A model generated the notes under the pieces. That model was given only the letters and a program-made list of their open reading frames with translations, did no database searches and was not told the DNA's origin. 64,000 bases of DNA from Bacteroidia bacterium (GTDB lineage Bacteria > Bacteroidota > Bacteroidia > Chitinophagales > UBA2359), in NCBI GenBank assembly GCA_030427245.1, contig JAUHXA010000003.1:124001-188000 (forward strand). The letters are read 5' to 3'. A program made the position numbers and the translations under genes. Below, one piece after another: positions 9,701-17,291 of this stretch. The first letter of the stretch is position 1. Each line of letters opens with the position of its first letter.

Positions 9701-10766
9701 TTTCTTTTGTAGTAAAGTTAGAATTGTTACACAAACTGCTTGTTAAAACAGCCGTCTCATTTTCAGGCACTTGTAGGGTAACGGTGTGCGTTTCACCTTT
9801 TGTACCTTCTGACAGCAAATAAAACCAATGACTAATACTCAATCCTTTGGTATGTGCATCTCCGCCTATCCATGCTTGTGTTTGAATGTGATTGGGTAAG
9901 TCATCGTTCAGAATCGCACAGGCATTGTAAGGCTTGTAGGTCGTAGCAAAATTGCGGTTGACTGCCCACATTCGGTAGTCGGGTATTGCAGTTTTGAAGT
10001 CTTCAAGCTCTTCGTTTTCTTCTATATACAAACGTACCAAAGTCGACCAAATATCTCCCAAGCCTTCGTCAATTGCTTGTGTTTCGATACTGCCATTGTC
10101 GCTATTGATACTTCCTTTTGTAATTCGATTGTTGAGGTAATGCCCCCATTCGTGACAGATTGCATCGGGCAAATTGGCAGCAGAAGTGTTCATGGTGACT
10201 CCAAAATCGTCCGCATTTGAATTGCCCCAATATCCAACGGGAGAATAGCGAGCATAAATTGTTTGGGTATTTCCAATACCAATATCATTGAAATTCAAAA
10301 CGTTTTGGGCAAAATTCAAGGTCTTATAGGCATACCAATGGGTATTGTTTATTTTTTGGAAACAAGAAGTATTCGGAAAGTTGGGAGAAGAATAGACTGC
10401 AATTGGCATTTTTTCGGGTTGTCCTGTTAGGGCATTTACATAACTGCAATCACTGTTACAAATCGCTTCACAATTTTCATTGAAGGAAAGGCCGCAAGGT
10501 TGCTCGCTTTCACAGTTTTTTTCAAAAGCCATCATTGTAAATAGCTTCACTCCTCCTATTTGACTGCAAAGCCGATAGTTATTTTCTGCTATTTTTTCTA
10601 TCAGTAAAGGAACTTTTTCGCTGCTAATCTCACTACTTCTTAGGTGTGGATTGACCCAAATGCTGCCTTGTACTGTGCTTATATTATGGGAATCTTGGGC
10701 ATTTAAGTGACTTGCTGTGGAGTGGTACAATATGCAAAAGATAAGAAACGAGTATATTTGTTTCAT
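6726..10766 (-). CDS. Secreted HExxH peptidase-like protein with beta-helix and C-terminal sorting region
   Basis: 1346 residues. Signal peptide about residues 1-23. A zinc-metallopeptidase core contains HEWGH (His205, Glu206, His209) and a downstream DEGLGDIW (Glu234), the arrangement of gluzincins such as M4/M36 peptidases in which the second motif supplies the third zinc ligand. Residues about 430-670 hold Ig/PKD-like segments with CEG and CEK starts. Residues about 690-1110 read as a right-handed parallel beta-helix: repeated N-S-x-I/F and V-E-x-N-x-F turns. The last 75 residues resemble a degenerate T9SS CTD (ADMNGRVLHHEQIKG, ending SRKFLVVN). Expected product: a cell-surface or secreted peptidase with a carbohydrate- or surface-binding helix. 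Substrate unknown; the match to a named peptidase family needs profile search. Confidence 0.8.
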   Translation of the reverse strand: MKQIYSFLIFCILYHSTASHLNAQDSHNISTVQGSIWVNPHLRSSEISSEKVPLLIEKIAENNYRLCSQIGGVKLFTMMAFEKNCESEQPCGLSFNENCEAICNSDCSYVNALTGQPEKMPIAVYSSPNFPNTSCFQKINNTHWYAYKTLNFAQNVLNFNDIGIGNTQTIYARYSPVGYWGNSNADDFGVTMNTSAANLPDAICHEWGHYLNNRITKGSINSDNGSIETQAIDEGLGDIWSTLVRLYIEENEELEDFKTAIPDYRMWAVNRNFATTYKPYNACAILNDDLPNHIQTQAWIGGDAHTKGLSISHWFYLLSEGTKGETHTVTLQVPENETAVLTSSLCNNSNFTTKEKTLQFEIQGIGHWKSLQILYRALSIIGEDANLHSLTFPKFRCATEQAAEALFPNNCDLLQQLSTAWYALNVGEKYNLSVPDKLQFCEGENWTFSLQNEAMQSIELYAPNGELLANGETAMNFEIESVDKNHQGVYQVKYRLENNCKEKLNENCEWTKDVEVRVNNFPRIIAELPSQAICEKEKLSLDARNFMEADAYQWQTSTEGVVGENAVLDYEVTEHTILQLIGVNSCGSKELFVEVEMNELPEATEILMQMDECQSENITLWVDALYDTYVWNNNNEESENSLVVSEAGIFDLTVMNEQGCETTMSIEVGEEAFFQPIVDFEVGHILMSDEVWTTQNRRIIGKLLVPSGRTLEIEGIEVEFLDEASGIVVEEGAVLKVENAVLQGNKCENRTWKGILAKGNAYKTQNQLQYQAQVFLTNSTIRDAYIGVEMGEGYSSSFLATGGGILKAESTQFIDNSIGVLFHAYLNESQSRIEDNCAFVFAESFKGTHHLGDLGYVGILAINIGGIEVKNSLFENKQIGELLDKESNRGVGIVSWHAPMRIGTGDESEQNHFVKLYKGIDSYSTSTVLGYMMIEGNRFEEVKKAIHLQYNHFSSIVGNRFEKISGENSYGLYTQKAEGLTIANNVFEAADVATEDAPIWGVIAENSGYYGCTVYNNEFTKVGIEDKFFAAVQFEGDENPNTLIDCNRFEPISYYDLLLLDDSNRYFGEEGGCDEFDPLISPLKNEWHTFCDNVESNHLYYDNSEASINWTFMPGFAPNCYSNNFQPIVCEDDHNDCSLGGFGQLGGKDENDILSNLETAITPRKHSLIISQLVRYHLKTKELPTAIRTLQQDKLRFSNQVNTTVLKQTEREEKSLRVFNLSYLQKETLPKKLETAHEILRDVLPKQPHVYTNSAQNHQIRTVNTDLTLDNSHIKVKFKRVLNLIEGIDVAVIIADMNGRVLHHEQIKGKNSEYIIDKELIVNEKYVCSLWVNGNLVKSRKFLVVN

Positions 10767-10861
10767 AAATCTTGGTTTTTAGATTAGGGTTTAATAGTGG
10801 CTGCATGTTCACTTCTTGCAATAGAGGTTTAGGTAAATTCAGAACTTGCCTCACATTCTAA

Positions 10862-10977
10862 GTAAAAAAGAAAAAATAACTTCCCGACCGATATTCCCCT
10901 TTTGAAAAGCCTGCCCCGATTTCTCGGTGGGGGTTGGGGTATGTTAGCAAAAGAAAACGGGGAGTTATTTTTTTACC
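10862..10977. repeat. Imperfect inverted repeat, REP/MITE-like, in 647-bp gene-free gap
   Basis: The gap 10767-11413 holds no convincing gene. Its one feature is this inverted repeat: the outer arm around 10862-10886 (AAAAAATAACTTCCCG) faces 10958-10977 (CGGGGAGTTATTTTTT) with one mismatch, enclosing a C/G-rich centre (CCCCGATTTCTCGGTGGGG). Short intergenic repeats with this kind of centre are common in Bacteroidota genomes, so a dispersed palindromic element is the likely explanation. A weak frame of 87 codons across it is rejected. Confidence 0.5.
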
Positions 10978-11413
10978 GTTACTAAACGGGATAATTTCTT
11001 GCAAATAGGTAAATTGAAGTTCAAAAATAACCGATTCAATATTTTGCTTACATAAGTGTAAAACCAATCTATTTATAGCATAAGCATTTGGGATGGGGAA
11101 GAGAGCGATGGATAGAAACACCTGACAAATAAGTAAAACTGAAGTTATATACTTAATTTTTGCAGTGCATTTTAGCTATCCGATGTGTGGTATATTGTTC
11201 TCTCCTGCAAATGTCATACTAAAGTAAATAATTAAGTTTCTTTATTCATACAACTTGATGGTAAATATACAAGAAAAAAACTGCTGTGTCCAAATTATTG
11301 GCACTTATTTTTCATAAAATTTATTTGTAGGCATCTAACTTGTAAGACTTAAAGAATATTAAATTAATATAGATTAATTATTTAAAAAACTAAAAGTAAA
11401 AAAATAATTTCCT

Positions 11414-12328
11414 ATGTCCAGATTACGATTATTCTTGTTGATCTCTATCTTAAGCATTGGAGGCGTTTTGGTAGCTTTTTTGTATCTTCAAAAAATACAG
11501 CCTCCTGTTAATGCTACCCTTGCTCCTGCTTTTGAGCGAGTAGGCAAACCCATTAAAGCCATTGACCACACGCTTAGTAAGGTGCTGTCTATCTCCGATT
11601 TAGATGAAGCCGTATATGGAAAAGCCATTGCAGCGAATTATGAAAATCGGCATTATGGTGCAAAAGATAGTATTAAAGTTCTTTATCTCAATCGTTTGGT
11701 GGACAGCCTTGAGGTTTATACTCGCAAAGATTTTGATTACCAAGTATTTTTGTTGAATTATTCGATACCCAATGCTTTTGCCTTGCCAGGAGGAATTATT
11801 GTAGTGACAGATGGGCTTTTGGAGATTATGAATAGTGAATCGCAATTGGTTTCGGTATTGGCACACGAAATAGGACACATCGAAAAAGGCCATTGTTTGG
11901 ATGCAGTGAAGTATGAACTGGCATTGAAGAAAATCAAAGCGAAATCTTTGGGTAAATTGGCTGATTTCGCAAATGCATTTTTGGTGCGTCATTCTTATAG
12001 CAAAACCCAAGAAAATGAGGCTGATGAATATGCTTTTACGCTCATGCTATTGACAGAATATAATCCAAGAGGAGTTGGTGAGGCTTTTGGGCAATTGGAG
12101 CAATACTTAAATAAAAGTCAAAGTAATCAAAATAAGAAAGACCAATTAAATGTGTTTCGTGATTATTTTTCTTCTCACCCTCCACTTTCTATCCGTAAGG
12201 CAAAATTCATGGGTAGAGCTGAAGTTTGGCGATACAAGAATGCTGCAACTCCTCGCTACAATGGAGTTAAAAATCTTAAGGAGTTGTCGTCTTTTTATGA
12301 AGTAAAGCATGAAGATGAATGGAAATAG
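11414..12328 (+). CDS. M48 family zinc metallopeptidase, membrane-anchored
   Basis: 304 residues. One N-terminal membrane segment (about residues 5-25) without a clear cleavage site, so the catalytic part faces the periplasm. The zinc site is HEIGH (His151, Glu152, His155), and the third ligand is Glu202 in the ENEADEYA motif; both are diagnostic of M48 peptidases (HtpX/Oma1/BepA group). Length and the single N-terminal anchor resemble periplasmic M48C (BepA/YcaL/LoiP-like) proteins, without the C-terminal TPR of BepA. These enzymes act in outer-membrane protein quality control, which is the probable role. A long imperfect hairpin follows at 12340. Confidence 0.9.
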   Translation: MSRLRLFLLISILSIGGVLVAFLYLQKIQPPVNATLAPAFERVGKPIKAIDHTLSKVLSISDLDEAVYGKAIAANYENRHYGAKDSIKVLYLNRLVDSLEVYTRKDFDYQVFLLNYSIPNAFALPGGIIVVTDGLLEIMNSESQLVSVLAHEIGHIEKGHCLDAVKYELALKKIKAKSLGKLADFANAFLVRHSYSKTQENEADEYAFTLMLLTEYNPRGVGEAFGQLEQYLNKSQSNQNKKDQLNVFRDYFSSHPPLSIRKAKFMGRAEVWRYKNAATPRYNGVKNLKELSSFYEVKHEDEWK

Positions 12329-12339
12329 CATTTCAACAA

Positions 12340-12383
12340 AAAGGACATAGCGCTCATTTACAAATCTGAGTGCCATATCCTTT
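12340..12383. repeat. Long imperfect hairpin after M48 gene, possible bidirectional terminator
   Basis: Bases 12340-12356 pair with 12367-12383 over 17 positions with two mismatches and one G-U. It lies between two convergent genes (M48 gene and MtnC-like gene). There is no clear T-run on either side, so a terminator role is only plausible. Confidence 0.4.
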
Positions 12384-12461
12384 GCCTTGATGCTTTATTG
12401 AAATCCCACGTCTATGGTTTTAGATAAAATAAACGCAGTTTTAAAAAATCTAATTACTAAC

Positions 12462-13169
12462 CTAGTGGGTGAAGTAAGCGGAATCTTTCATTTTAATTTG
12501 AGAAATATCTCTTATGCAACGATGTTTATAACTCGGCTTTACTCCTACACGCTGTAATTGTAAGGTTTTCAATCCAGCCATTTTTGCTGTATTGAGAGCC
12601 AACTCGCTGGCAGACAAAAACAAAATATCCTTAGAGGGTATGCCTACAAGCCGTTCTACTTTTTGATAGGTAGATACGTGGTATTTTTCTCCCATTTCTT
12701 GGTCAAAATAGTGGCTTAGGTAGGGACTAAGGTTTCCATATCTTGTATGGCAAAACATCATTTTGATAGCTTCCAAAGGTTTAGAAGCGTATACTCCAAT
12801 ATTCATTCCTGCCCTACTCCATTGTTCCAAAGTATTGGGTACATCTTCATAAATATGACCATGATACTGCCCCATAGCATATCCTTTCTTCCAGATTTCT
12901 GACTGCAAAAACTGTATGGCAGGGTGTTGCCGTTCTGTATCAATCCAATAAATAAGTGTATCAATCAGCTCACCATTGGTTGGTTCTACCCCATCTTCAA
13001 GTATAATGGTATTTTTGGCATCTGCTAAATACTGCCAAAGATGTGTTGTATGTATGTGATTGTAGATGTAATCTGCCAAGTTTTCTTTGGCATAAGGCAT
13101 CAATACCTTCAGCATAAATTCATTTGAAGAAATTGTGCCTACTGTGTCTATTAATATATAACGGATCAT
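12462..13169 (-). CDS. MtnC-like HAD-superfamily protein with altered active site
   Basis: 235 residues from the ATG at 13169, which places the HAD motif I strand (RYILIDTVGT) at the very N-terminus; a 15-residue longer form from 13214 is possible. Overall it follows the enolase-phosphatase E1 (MtnC, methionine salvage) pattern: WKKGYAMGQYHGHIYEDV, then a motif II region, then FDQEMGEKYHVSTYQKV, then ILFLSASEL and LKTLQLQR. Key residues differ: the family motif DxEGT is DTVGT (Asp8 kept, the Glu is Val10), the YSSGS stretch is YASKP, and the motif IV LSD is LSA. The loss of the second acidic residue and of the magnesium-binding Asp suggests a weakly active or inactive enzyme. No other methionine-salvage gene is nearby. 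Confidence 0.8.
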   Translation of the reverse strand: MIRYILIDTVGTISSNEFMLKVLMPYAKENLADYIYNHIHTTHLWQYLADAKNTIILEDGVEPTNGELIDTLIYWIDTERQHPAIQFLQSEIWKKGYAMGQYHGHIYEDVPNTLEQWSRAGMNIGVYASKPLEAIKMMFCHTRYGNLSPYLSHYFDQEMGEKYHVSTYQKVERLVGIPSKDILFLSASELALNTAKMAGLKTLQLQRVGVKPSYKHRCIRDISQIKMKDSAYFTH

Positions 13170-13431
13170 AACTTTCCACGGTTTTAAAACTCTTTTTAAC
13201 AAAACAGTTCCCACGTTTTGGTTAAACGTTTAGAGAAATTTCCAATTAGTAGAAAGCAGAGTAAGATAAGGTCAAGTTGTATCTTTTATAGTAGATCAGT
13301 CAAATGGATATAATAGTTCATTCGATAATTTCGTTACCTAAAGTAAATATGATACTCAGTACTGATCTAAACGGATTGGGATGGGATTGTTGATTGAATC
13401 AAGGGGGAGTTTAGTATGTATTTCTTATAAT

Positions 13432-13461
13432 AAAAAAGTCGCCTCAAATGAAGAAGGCAAC
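13432..13461 (-). terminator. Intrinsic terminator of the small RNA
   Basis: Minus-strand stem GTTGCCT (13461-13455) pairs with AGGCGAC (13444-13438), seven pairs including one G-U, with a 10-nt loop, followed directly by six T residues (13437-13432). A good Rho-independent terminator oriented with the promoter at 13621. Confidence 0.65.
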
Positions 13462-13614
13462 CCGTCAATGATAAAGAAGCAATGTAAAAGTTTATTTGCG
13501 TTAACTTAGGGCTTTTATGATTTGCACAACGAGAGCGGAGAACAAATGCTCTCCGCATCCCGAAGTGACTAAATCCACCCAAATCTATTGAAAAGCTATC
13601 TTTCGATTAACCTT
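13432..13614 (-). ncRNA. Candidate small RNA of about 183 nt with own promoter and terminator
   Basis: In the 867-bp gap 13170-14037 a consensus promoter (13621-13652) points leftward and an intrinsic terminator ends at about 13432, giving a transcript near 183 nt. Its dominant structure is a hairpin with stem 13535-13541/13550-13556 (7 bp perfect) extended by 13530-13534/13558-13562 past one bulged base, and outer pairing of GATTT/AAATC and GGG/CCC separated by internal loops. That is a long, interrupted rod, as in 6S-type RNAs, and the length is also similar, but no sequence signature proves that class. An overlapping frame of 71 codons is not convincing. Promoter and terminator are seen; the class is unknown. 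Confidence 0.55.
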
Positions 13615-13620
13615 TCGATT

Positions 13621-13652
13621 GCAAATATAAATATTTTTATCTTACTTGACAA
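13621..13652 (-). promoter_or_regulatory. Consensus Bacteroidota promoter of the small RNA
   Basis: Minus strand: TTG (13652-13650), exactly 20 nt, then TATATTTGC (13629-13621), which fits TTTG-N19-21-TAnnTTTGC. This is the best promoter match in the window and faces a stretch without a coding gene. Predicted start of transcription is near 13614. Confidence 0.65.
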
Positions 13653-13990
13653 TTTTTTGACAGGAAATCGAAACTTTTTTTTAAAAAAAACGTAGTGATT
13701 TTTTTTTAAAAAAAATTAGGGTGTTCGTATTGCAGCTGCCGGTGAGTCATCATTCGGGTTAAAGCCTTAATAACAATCTTTTTAAACATCATTTCAATTA
13801 AGCTTTTAATAATTTCTCTGTTTTCATTGTTCTTATTTCACTCTACTATACTAAAAAAACAGCAGTATAGCTTGACTATTTAATTCTAAAGAAAAAAATA
13901 AAACCATTCTTTTGTGTATTTTTCACCTTCAATTTAATTTCAAAACTAATTTATTCTTTTTTTCTGCCTTATTATATACAGAAAAACTAT

Positions 13991-13998
13991 TAAATTTG
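13991..13998 (+). promoter_or_regulatory. Probable -7 element of dcd promoter
   Basis: TAAATTTG matches TAnnTTTG, about 40 nt before the dcd ATG. The -33 position is only T-rich. The rest of the 13660-13990 stretch is very A+T-rich with no further feature recognised. Confidence 0.38.
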
Positions 13999-14037
13999 TT
14001 GACATTTTCCTCATTATATAACTATCTGTAAATTACA

Positions 14038-14577
14038 ATGATATTAACTGATACAGAAATACTGAAAGAGATTGAAGAAGGCAATATCGTAGTCGAGCCG
14101 TTTCGTCAAGATTGTTTGGGCACCAACTCCTATGATGTACATTTGGGACGATATTTGTGTACATATAAAGACCGTGTGCTGGATGCCAAAAAGCACAATC
14201 CCATCCAAGAAATAATTATCCATCCCGAAGAAGGCTTCTTATTACAACCAGGTACTTTATATTTAGGAGTCACTGAGGAATACACCGAAACCCACCGTCA
14301 TGTTCCTTTTTTAGAAGGTAAATCCAGTATTGGACGCTTGGGTATTATTATCCATGCCACTGCAGGAAAAGGAGATGTTGGTTTTTGTAATACGTGGACT
14401 TTGGAGATATCTTGTATTCAACCCGTTAGAGTCTATGCAGGAATGCCCATTGGACAACTCATCTATTTTGATGTAAAAGGTAATATAGACAACTTGTATT
14501 ATAAAAAAGTCAATGCAAAGTATACCAATCGTACCATCAAGCCCGTCGAATCAATGATGTGGAAAAACAAATTTTAA
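14038..14577 (+). CDS. dcd: dCTP deaminase
   Basis: 179 residues, standard length. The enzyme deaminates dCTP to dUTP (with ammonia release), feeding dTTP synthesis through dUTPase; it acts as a homotrimer in the cytoplasm. Diagnostic segments are SSIGRLGIIIHATAG (trimer interface and catalytic arginine region) and the following FCNTWTLEIS with the general-base glutamate Glu123; the start MILTDTEIL and the nucleotide-binding GTNSYDVHLG are also typical. A bifunctional deaminase/dUTPase cannot be excluded from sequence alone. It stands 72 bp before the S41 peptidase gene in the same direction. Confidence 0.93.
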   Translation: MILTDTEILKEIEEGNIVVEPFRQDCLGTNSYDVHLGRYLCTYKDRVLDAKKHNPIQEIIIHPEEGFLLQPGTLYLGVTEEYTETHRHVPFLEGKSSIGRLGIIIHATAGKGDVGFCNTWTLEISCIQPVRVYAGMPIGQLIYFDVKGNIDNLYYKKVNAKYTNRTIKPVESMMWKNKF

Positions 14578-14649
14578 AATTTATTTTTCCTTTTTTTTAC
14601 ATTACTGTGAAATAACAGTATCTTGGAGTACCAAATTGAATCCCACATT

Positions 14650-16260
14650 ATGCCAGTTTTTAAATATATCACCGCTATCATTAGCCTATTCTGTGCGTTT
14701 ACCTGCGTGCAGGCACAAGTAGATGAACAAGATGTTGGAGAAGCAATCGCCAAGTTAGAAAGTGTCATAGGAATCTTAAATGATTCATATATTGAGAACA
14801 TAGATGTAAAAAAGGCATCGGAAAATGCCATTGTTGCCATGCTTCAAGAGTTGGATCCCCATTCCGTTTACATTCCCGCAGAAGAATACAGCAAAATGCG
14901 AGAACCCTTGAGGGGTAATTTTGAAGGCATCGGCGTGCGTTTTGATATTCTGCGAGACACCATTATCATCATTTCTACGATTGTAGATGGACCCGCCGAA
15001 CAAGCGGGACTCGAAGCAGGCGATAGAATCATTAGCATCGGTCACGAAACCGTCACAGGTTTGGGCTTAACGAATCAAGAAGTTGTACAAAAGTTGAGGG
15101 GTGTCCAAGGTTCGAGTGTAGACATTGGTATTCGCAGAAGTCATAGCAATAGTGTTTTACACTTCAACATTGTGAGAGAAAAAATCCCGCTTTACAGTGT
15201 TGAAGCTGCATATATGGAATCTCCTACCATTGGCTACATACGCATCAACAAGTTTTCGGCTACTACTATAAAGGAATTTCGGCTTGCTATAAACGAATTG
15301 AAGGTTCAGGGAATGGAACATTTAATACTAGACTTACGAAGCAATGGAGGTGGCTACCTCACCGCAGCCGTTCAGTTAGCAGACGATTTTCTAACCAAAG
15401 ACCAATTGGTCGTTTATACAAAAGGCCGTTCTTTCGATGCCAAAGAATACAAAGCTACTTCAAGGGGGACTTTTGAACAGGGTAAATTGGTCGTATTGAT
15501 TGACGAAGGCACTGCATCTGCAAGTGAGATTGTAGCAGGTGCGATTCAAGATTGGGATAGGGGTCTAATTGTTGGCCGCCGTTCTTTTGGAAAGGGATTG
15601 GTACAAAAGCCTTTTCACCTCGCTGATGGTTCTGCTATCCGACTCACAATTGCTCACTACTATACTCCTTCTGGACGCTCTATTCAAAAACCCTACACCA
15701 CCGACAAAACAGCCTACTTCAATGATATAGCAAGTCGTTACAAACGTGGTGAAATGTTTAACGCCAGTAACATCCAAAACAATCCAAATAAAAAATATTA
15801 TACCAAAACCGCTCACCGAGTCGTCTATGGTGGTGGCGGAATTACACCCGATGTATTTGTACCTGTCGACACTCTACTCCAAAATCCGTATCTACTCAGT
15901 TTAGAACACAGCAATGCCATCAATCATTTTGCATTGAAGTACGTAAATATACATCGTGACAAGCTCATTATCAAATACGAAACTGCTGATAATTTTTACC
16001 ATTCCTTCAAAATTGACAACCGAACCTTACACGAGTTCACAGCTTCTGCTATTCTGAAAGGGGTAAAACATGATGAGGACGAATTCAAAAAAATAAAAGA
16101 ATTGCTAAAGACCAAAATCAAAGCTGATATTGCCCGTAATATTTGGGGAATGTCCAGCTACTTCAAAATCAACAATCAATACAGTACTGCTTACCAAAAA
16201 GCAATACAAGTACTGCAAAGAGTCGAACCCTATGCAGCTCTTCAAATGAAATCAGAATAA
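14650..16260 (+). CDS. S41 family C-terminal processing peptidase (Ctp/Tsp-like)
   Basis: 536 residues from the ATG at 14650, chosen because it begins directly with the signal peptide (residues 1-24, ending VQAQ); a frame nine codons longer exists. After a helical N-terminal part comes a PDZ domain (about residues 80-165, with GIGVRFDI, GPAEQAGLEAGDRI) and the S41 core: Ser290 in GTASASE and Lys315 in RRSFGKGLVQ form the catalytic Ser/Lys pair. Such proteases recognise nonpolar C-termini of periplasmic proteins; in Bacteroidota they are usually periplasmic or lipoprotein-anchored. The C-terminal 150 residues are a family-specific extension. Converges with the DUF922 gene. Confidence 0.92.
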   Translation: MPVFKYITAIISLFCAFTCVQAQVDEQDVGEAIAKLESVIGILNDSYIENIDVKKASENAIVAMLQELDPHSVYIPAEEYSKMREPLRGNFEGIGVRFDILRDTIIIISTIVDGPAEQAGLEAGDRIISIGHETVTGLGLTNQEVVQKLRGVQGSSVDIGIRRSHSNSVLHFNIVREKIPLYSVEAAYMESPTIGYIRINKFSATTIKEFRLAINELKVQGMEHLILDLRSNGGGYLTAAVQLADDFLTKDQLVVYTKGRSFDAKEYKATSRGTFEQGKLVVLIDEGTASASEIVAGAIQDWDRGLIVGRRSFGKGLVQKPFHLADGSAIRLTIAHYYTPSGRSIQKPYTTDKTAYFNDIASRYKRGEMFNASNIQNNPNKKYYTKTAHRVVYGGGGITPDVFVPVDTLLQNPYLLSLEHSNAINHFALKYVNIHRDKLIIKYETADNFYHSFKIDNRTLHEFTASAILKGVKHDEDEFKKIKELLKTKIKADIARNIWGMSSYFKINNQYSTAYQKAIQVLQRVEPYAALQMKSE

Positions 16261-16285
16261 GAAATCAATAGATAATACCTCAAAA

Positions 16286-16912
16286 CTATTCCACCATTGC
16301 ATACGCCTTATAGTCCACCATTTGTGAATGTATATACACATACCATTCTCGCTGCATTTCCAAGTCATGGCTAAAATGCGTCTCCAAATCGTATTTTTGT
16401 TCCATACGCCTCCAATCGTCCAACACTTTGTTGGCAATGATTTCAAATTCGTCCACTTGATCACACATAAACAAACGCTGTTCTACTGCTTCCCTAAATT
16501 TTCGAGCATACAATTCGGTAATATCAAAATGCAATTGTTCGTGATTCAAATAATAATCTGTCATGGCTTCAGGGCGTACCCATGAATCATTAATTCTGAA
16601 ATTTGCTTCCACATCAATATTCAAAGAACCATTTTCGCAATGATATTTGTAAACAATAGAGGAATAAGTCAATGCAGCAATATGTGGATACTCAGGATGA
16701 GGATTACCTTGAAAATCATCCCAATCAAGTTTTTGGAAAGGAGACCAATTAATCACCCTTTCTGCTTTTGGGTTTTCGGCAAAAAGCGCCTCACTCGATG
16801 CCAAACTTTCATTCTCTATATGTAAATGATGGCAAAGTTGAATCTGCTCATCCAAAGTAGTTTCTCCGTATAGAGATGTCCAAACAAGAAAGAAAAGGTG
16901 AAGTAAATTCAT
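16286..16912 (-). CDS. DUF922-type exported protein with HExxH motif
   Basis: 208 residues. N-terminal hydrophobic segment (residues 1-16) acting as signal peptide. Family-like marks are the opening INWSPFQKLDWDDFQG (about residues 54-69) and the NHEQLHFDITELYARKFR helix with His124-Glu125-x-x-His128, resembling a zinc-peptidase site; DUF922 proteins are regarded as putative zinc proteases. Third metal ligand not evident to me, and activity is unproven. The C-terminal helix carries many Trp, Tyr and charged residues. Single gene; upstream 379 bp to the WD40 gene are A+T-rich and show nothing I can name. Confidence 0.78.
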   Translation of the reverse strand: MNLLHLFFLVWTSLYGETTLDEQIQLCHHLHIENESLASSEALFAENPKAERVINWSPFQKLDWDDFQGNPHPEYPHIAALTYSSIVYKYHCENGSLNIDVEANFRINDSWVRPEAMTDYYLNHEQLHFDITELYARKFREAVEQRLFMCDQVDEFEIIANKVLDDWRRMEQKYDLETHFSHDLEMQREWYVYIHSQMVDYKAYAMVE

Positions 16913-17291
16913 GGGGGTAGTTTTAAATAATTAGAAAATATAATCTATCCATTAGTAAAATTCCGAAGTAATGTTCAAATGAATTTCAATCAATCAATTT
17001 ATGGCTTCAAAATAGTTTTCTCCAAAATTGATATTATTAATTGAATTTGAGCTTTTAACAAGCTTGCATATAGTCAAGCTAAAGCAATAATGTTGCCAAG
17101 TTTCAAGTGTTTAATATTTTTAACTAAAATATTATTACTTCTTTGATTAGCTGTATCTAAAACTTGGACTATTGATATAGGAAGGTGTAAAATGGTAGTA
17201 CTTAAAAGTATAACAGTATTTCTATCTAAAATAGTATTTTTTTATACGCAAAAAAAACGTTAATGTTGCTGCCCGACAAAAGACAAACAAC

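Noticed and set aside
5121-10766. Fusion or frameshift between the two neighbouring T9SS genes
   Set aside because: Each has its own signal peptide and C-terminal sorting region; they are separate genes 96 bp apart.
10862-10977. Integron attC site
   Set aside because: Arms lack the RYYYAAC/GTTRRRY core boxes and no integrase is present.
10858-11121. 87-codon minus frame in the gap after the exported peptidase
   Set aside because: Runs through the inverted repeat; protein looks like translated repeat (Phe/Tyr-rich end), no promoter.
13367-13582. 71-codon minus frame between MtnC-like gene and dcd
   Set aside because: Overlaps the hairpin and terminator of the candidate small RNA; composition not protein-like.
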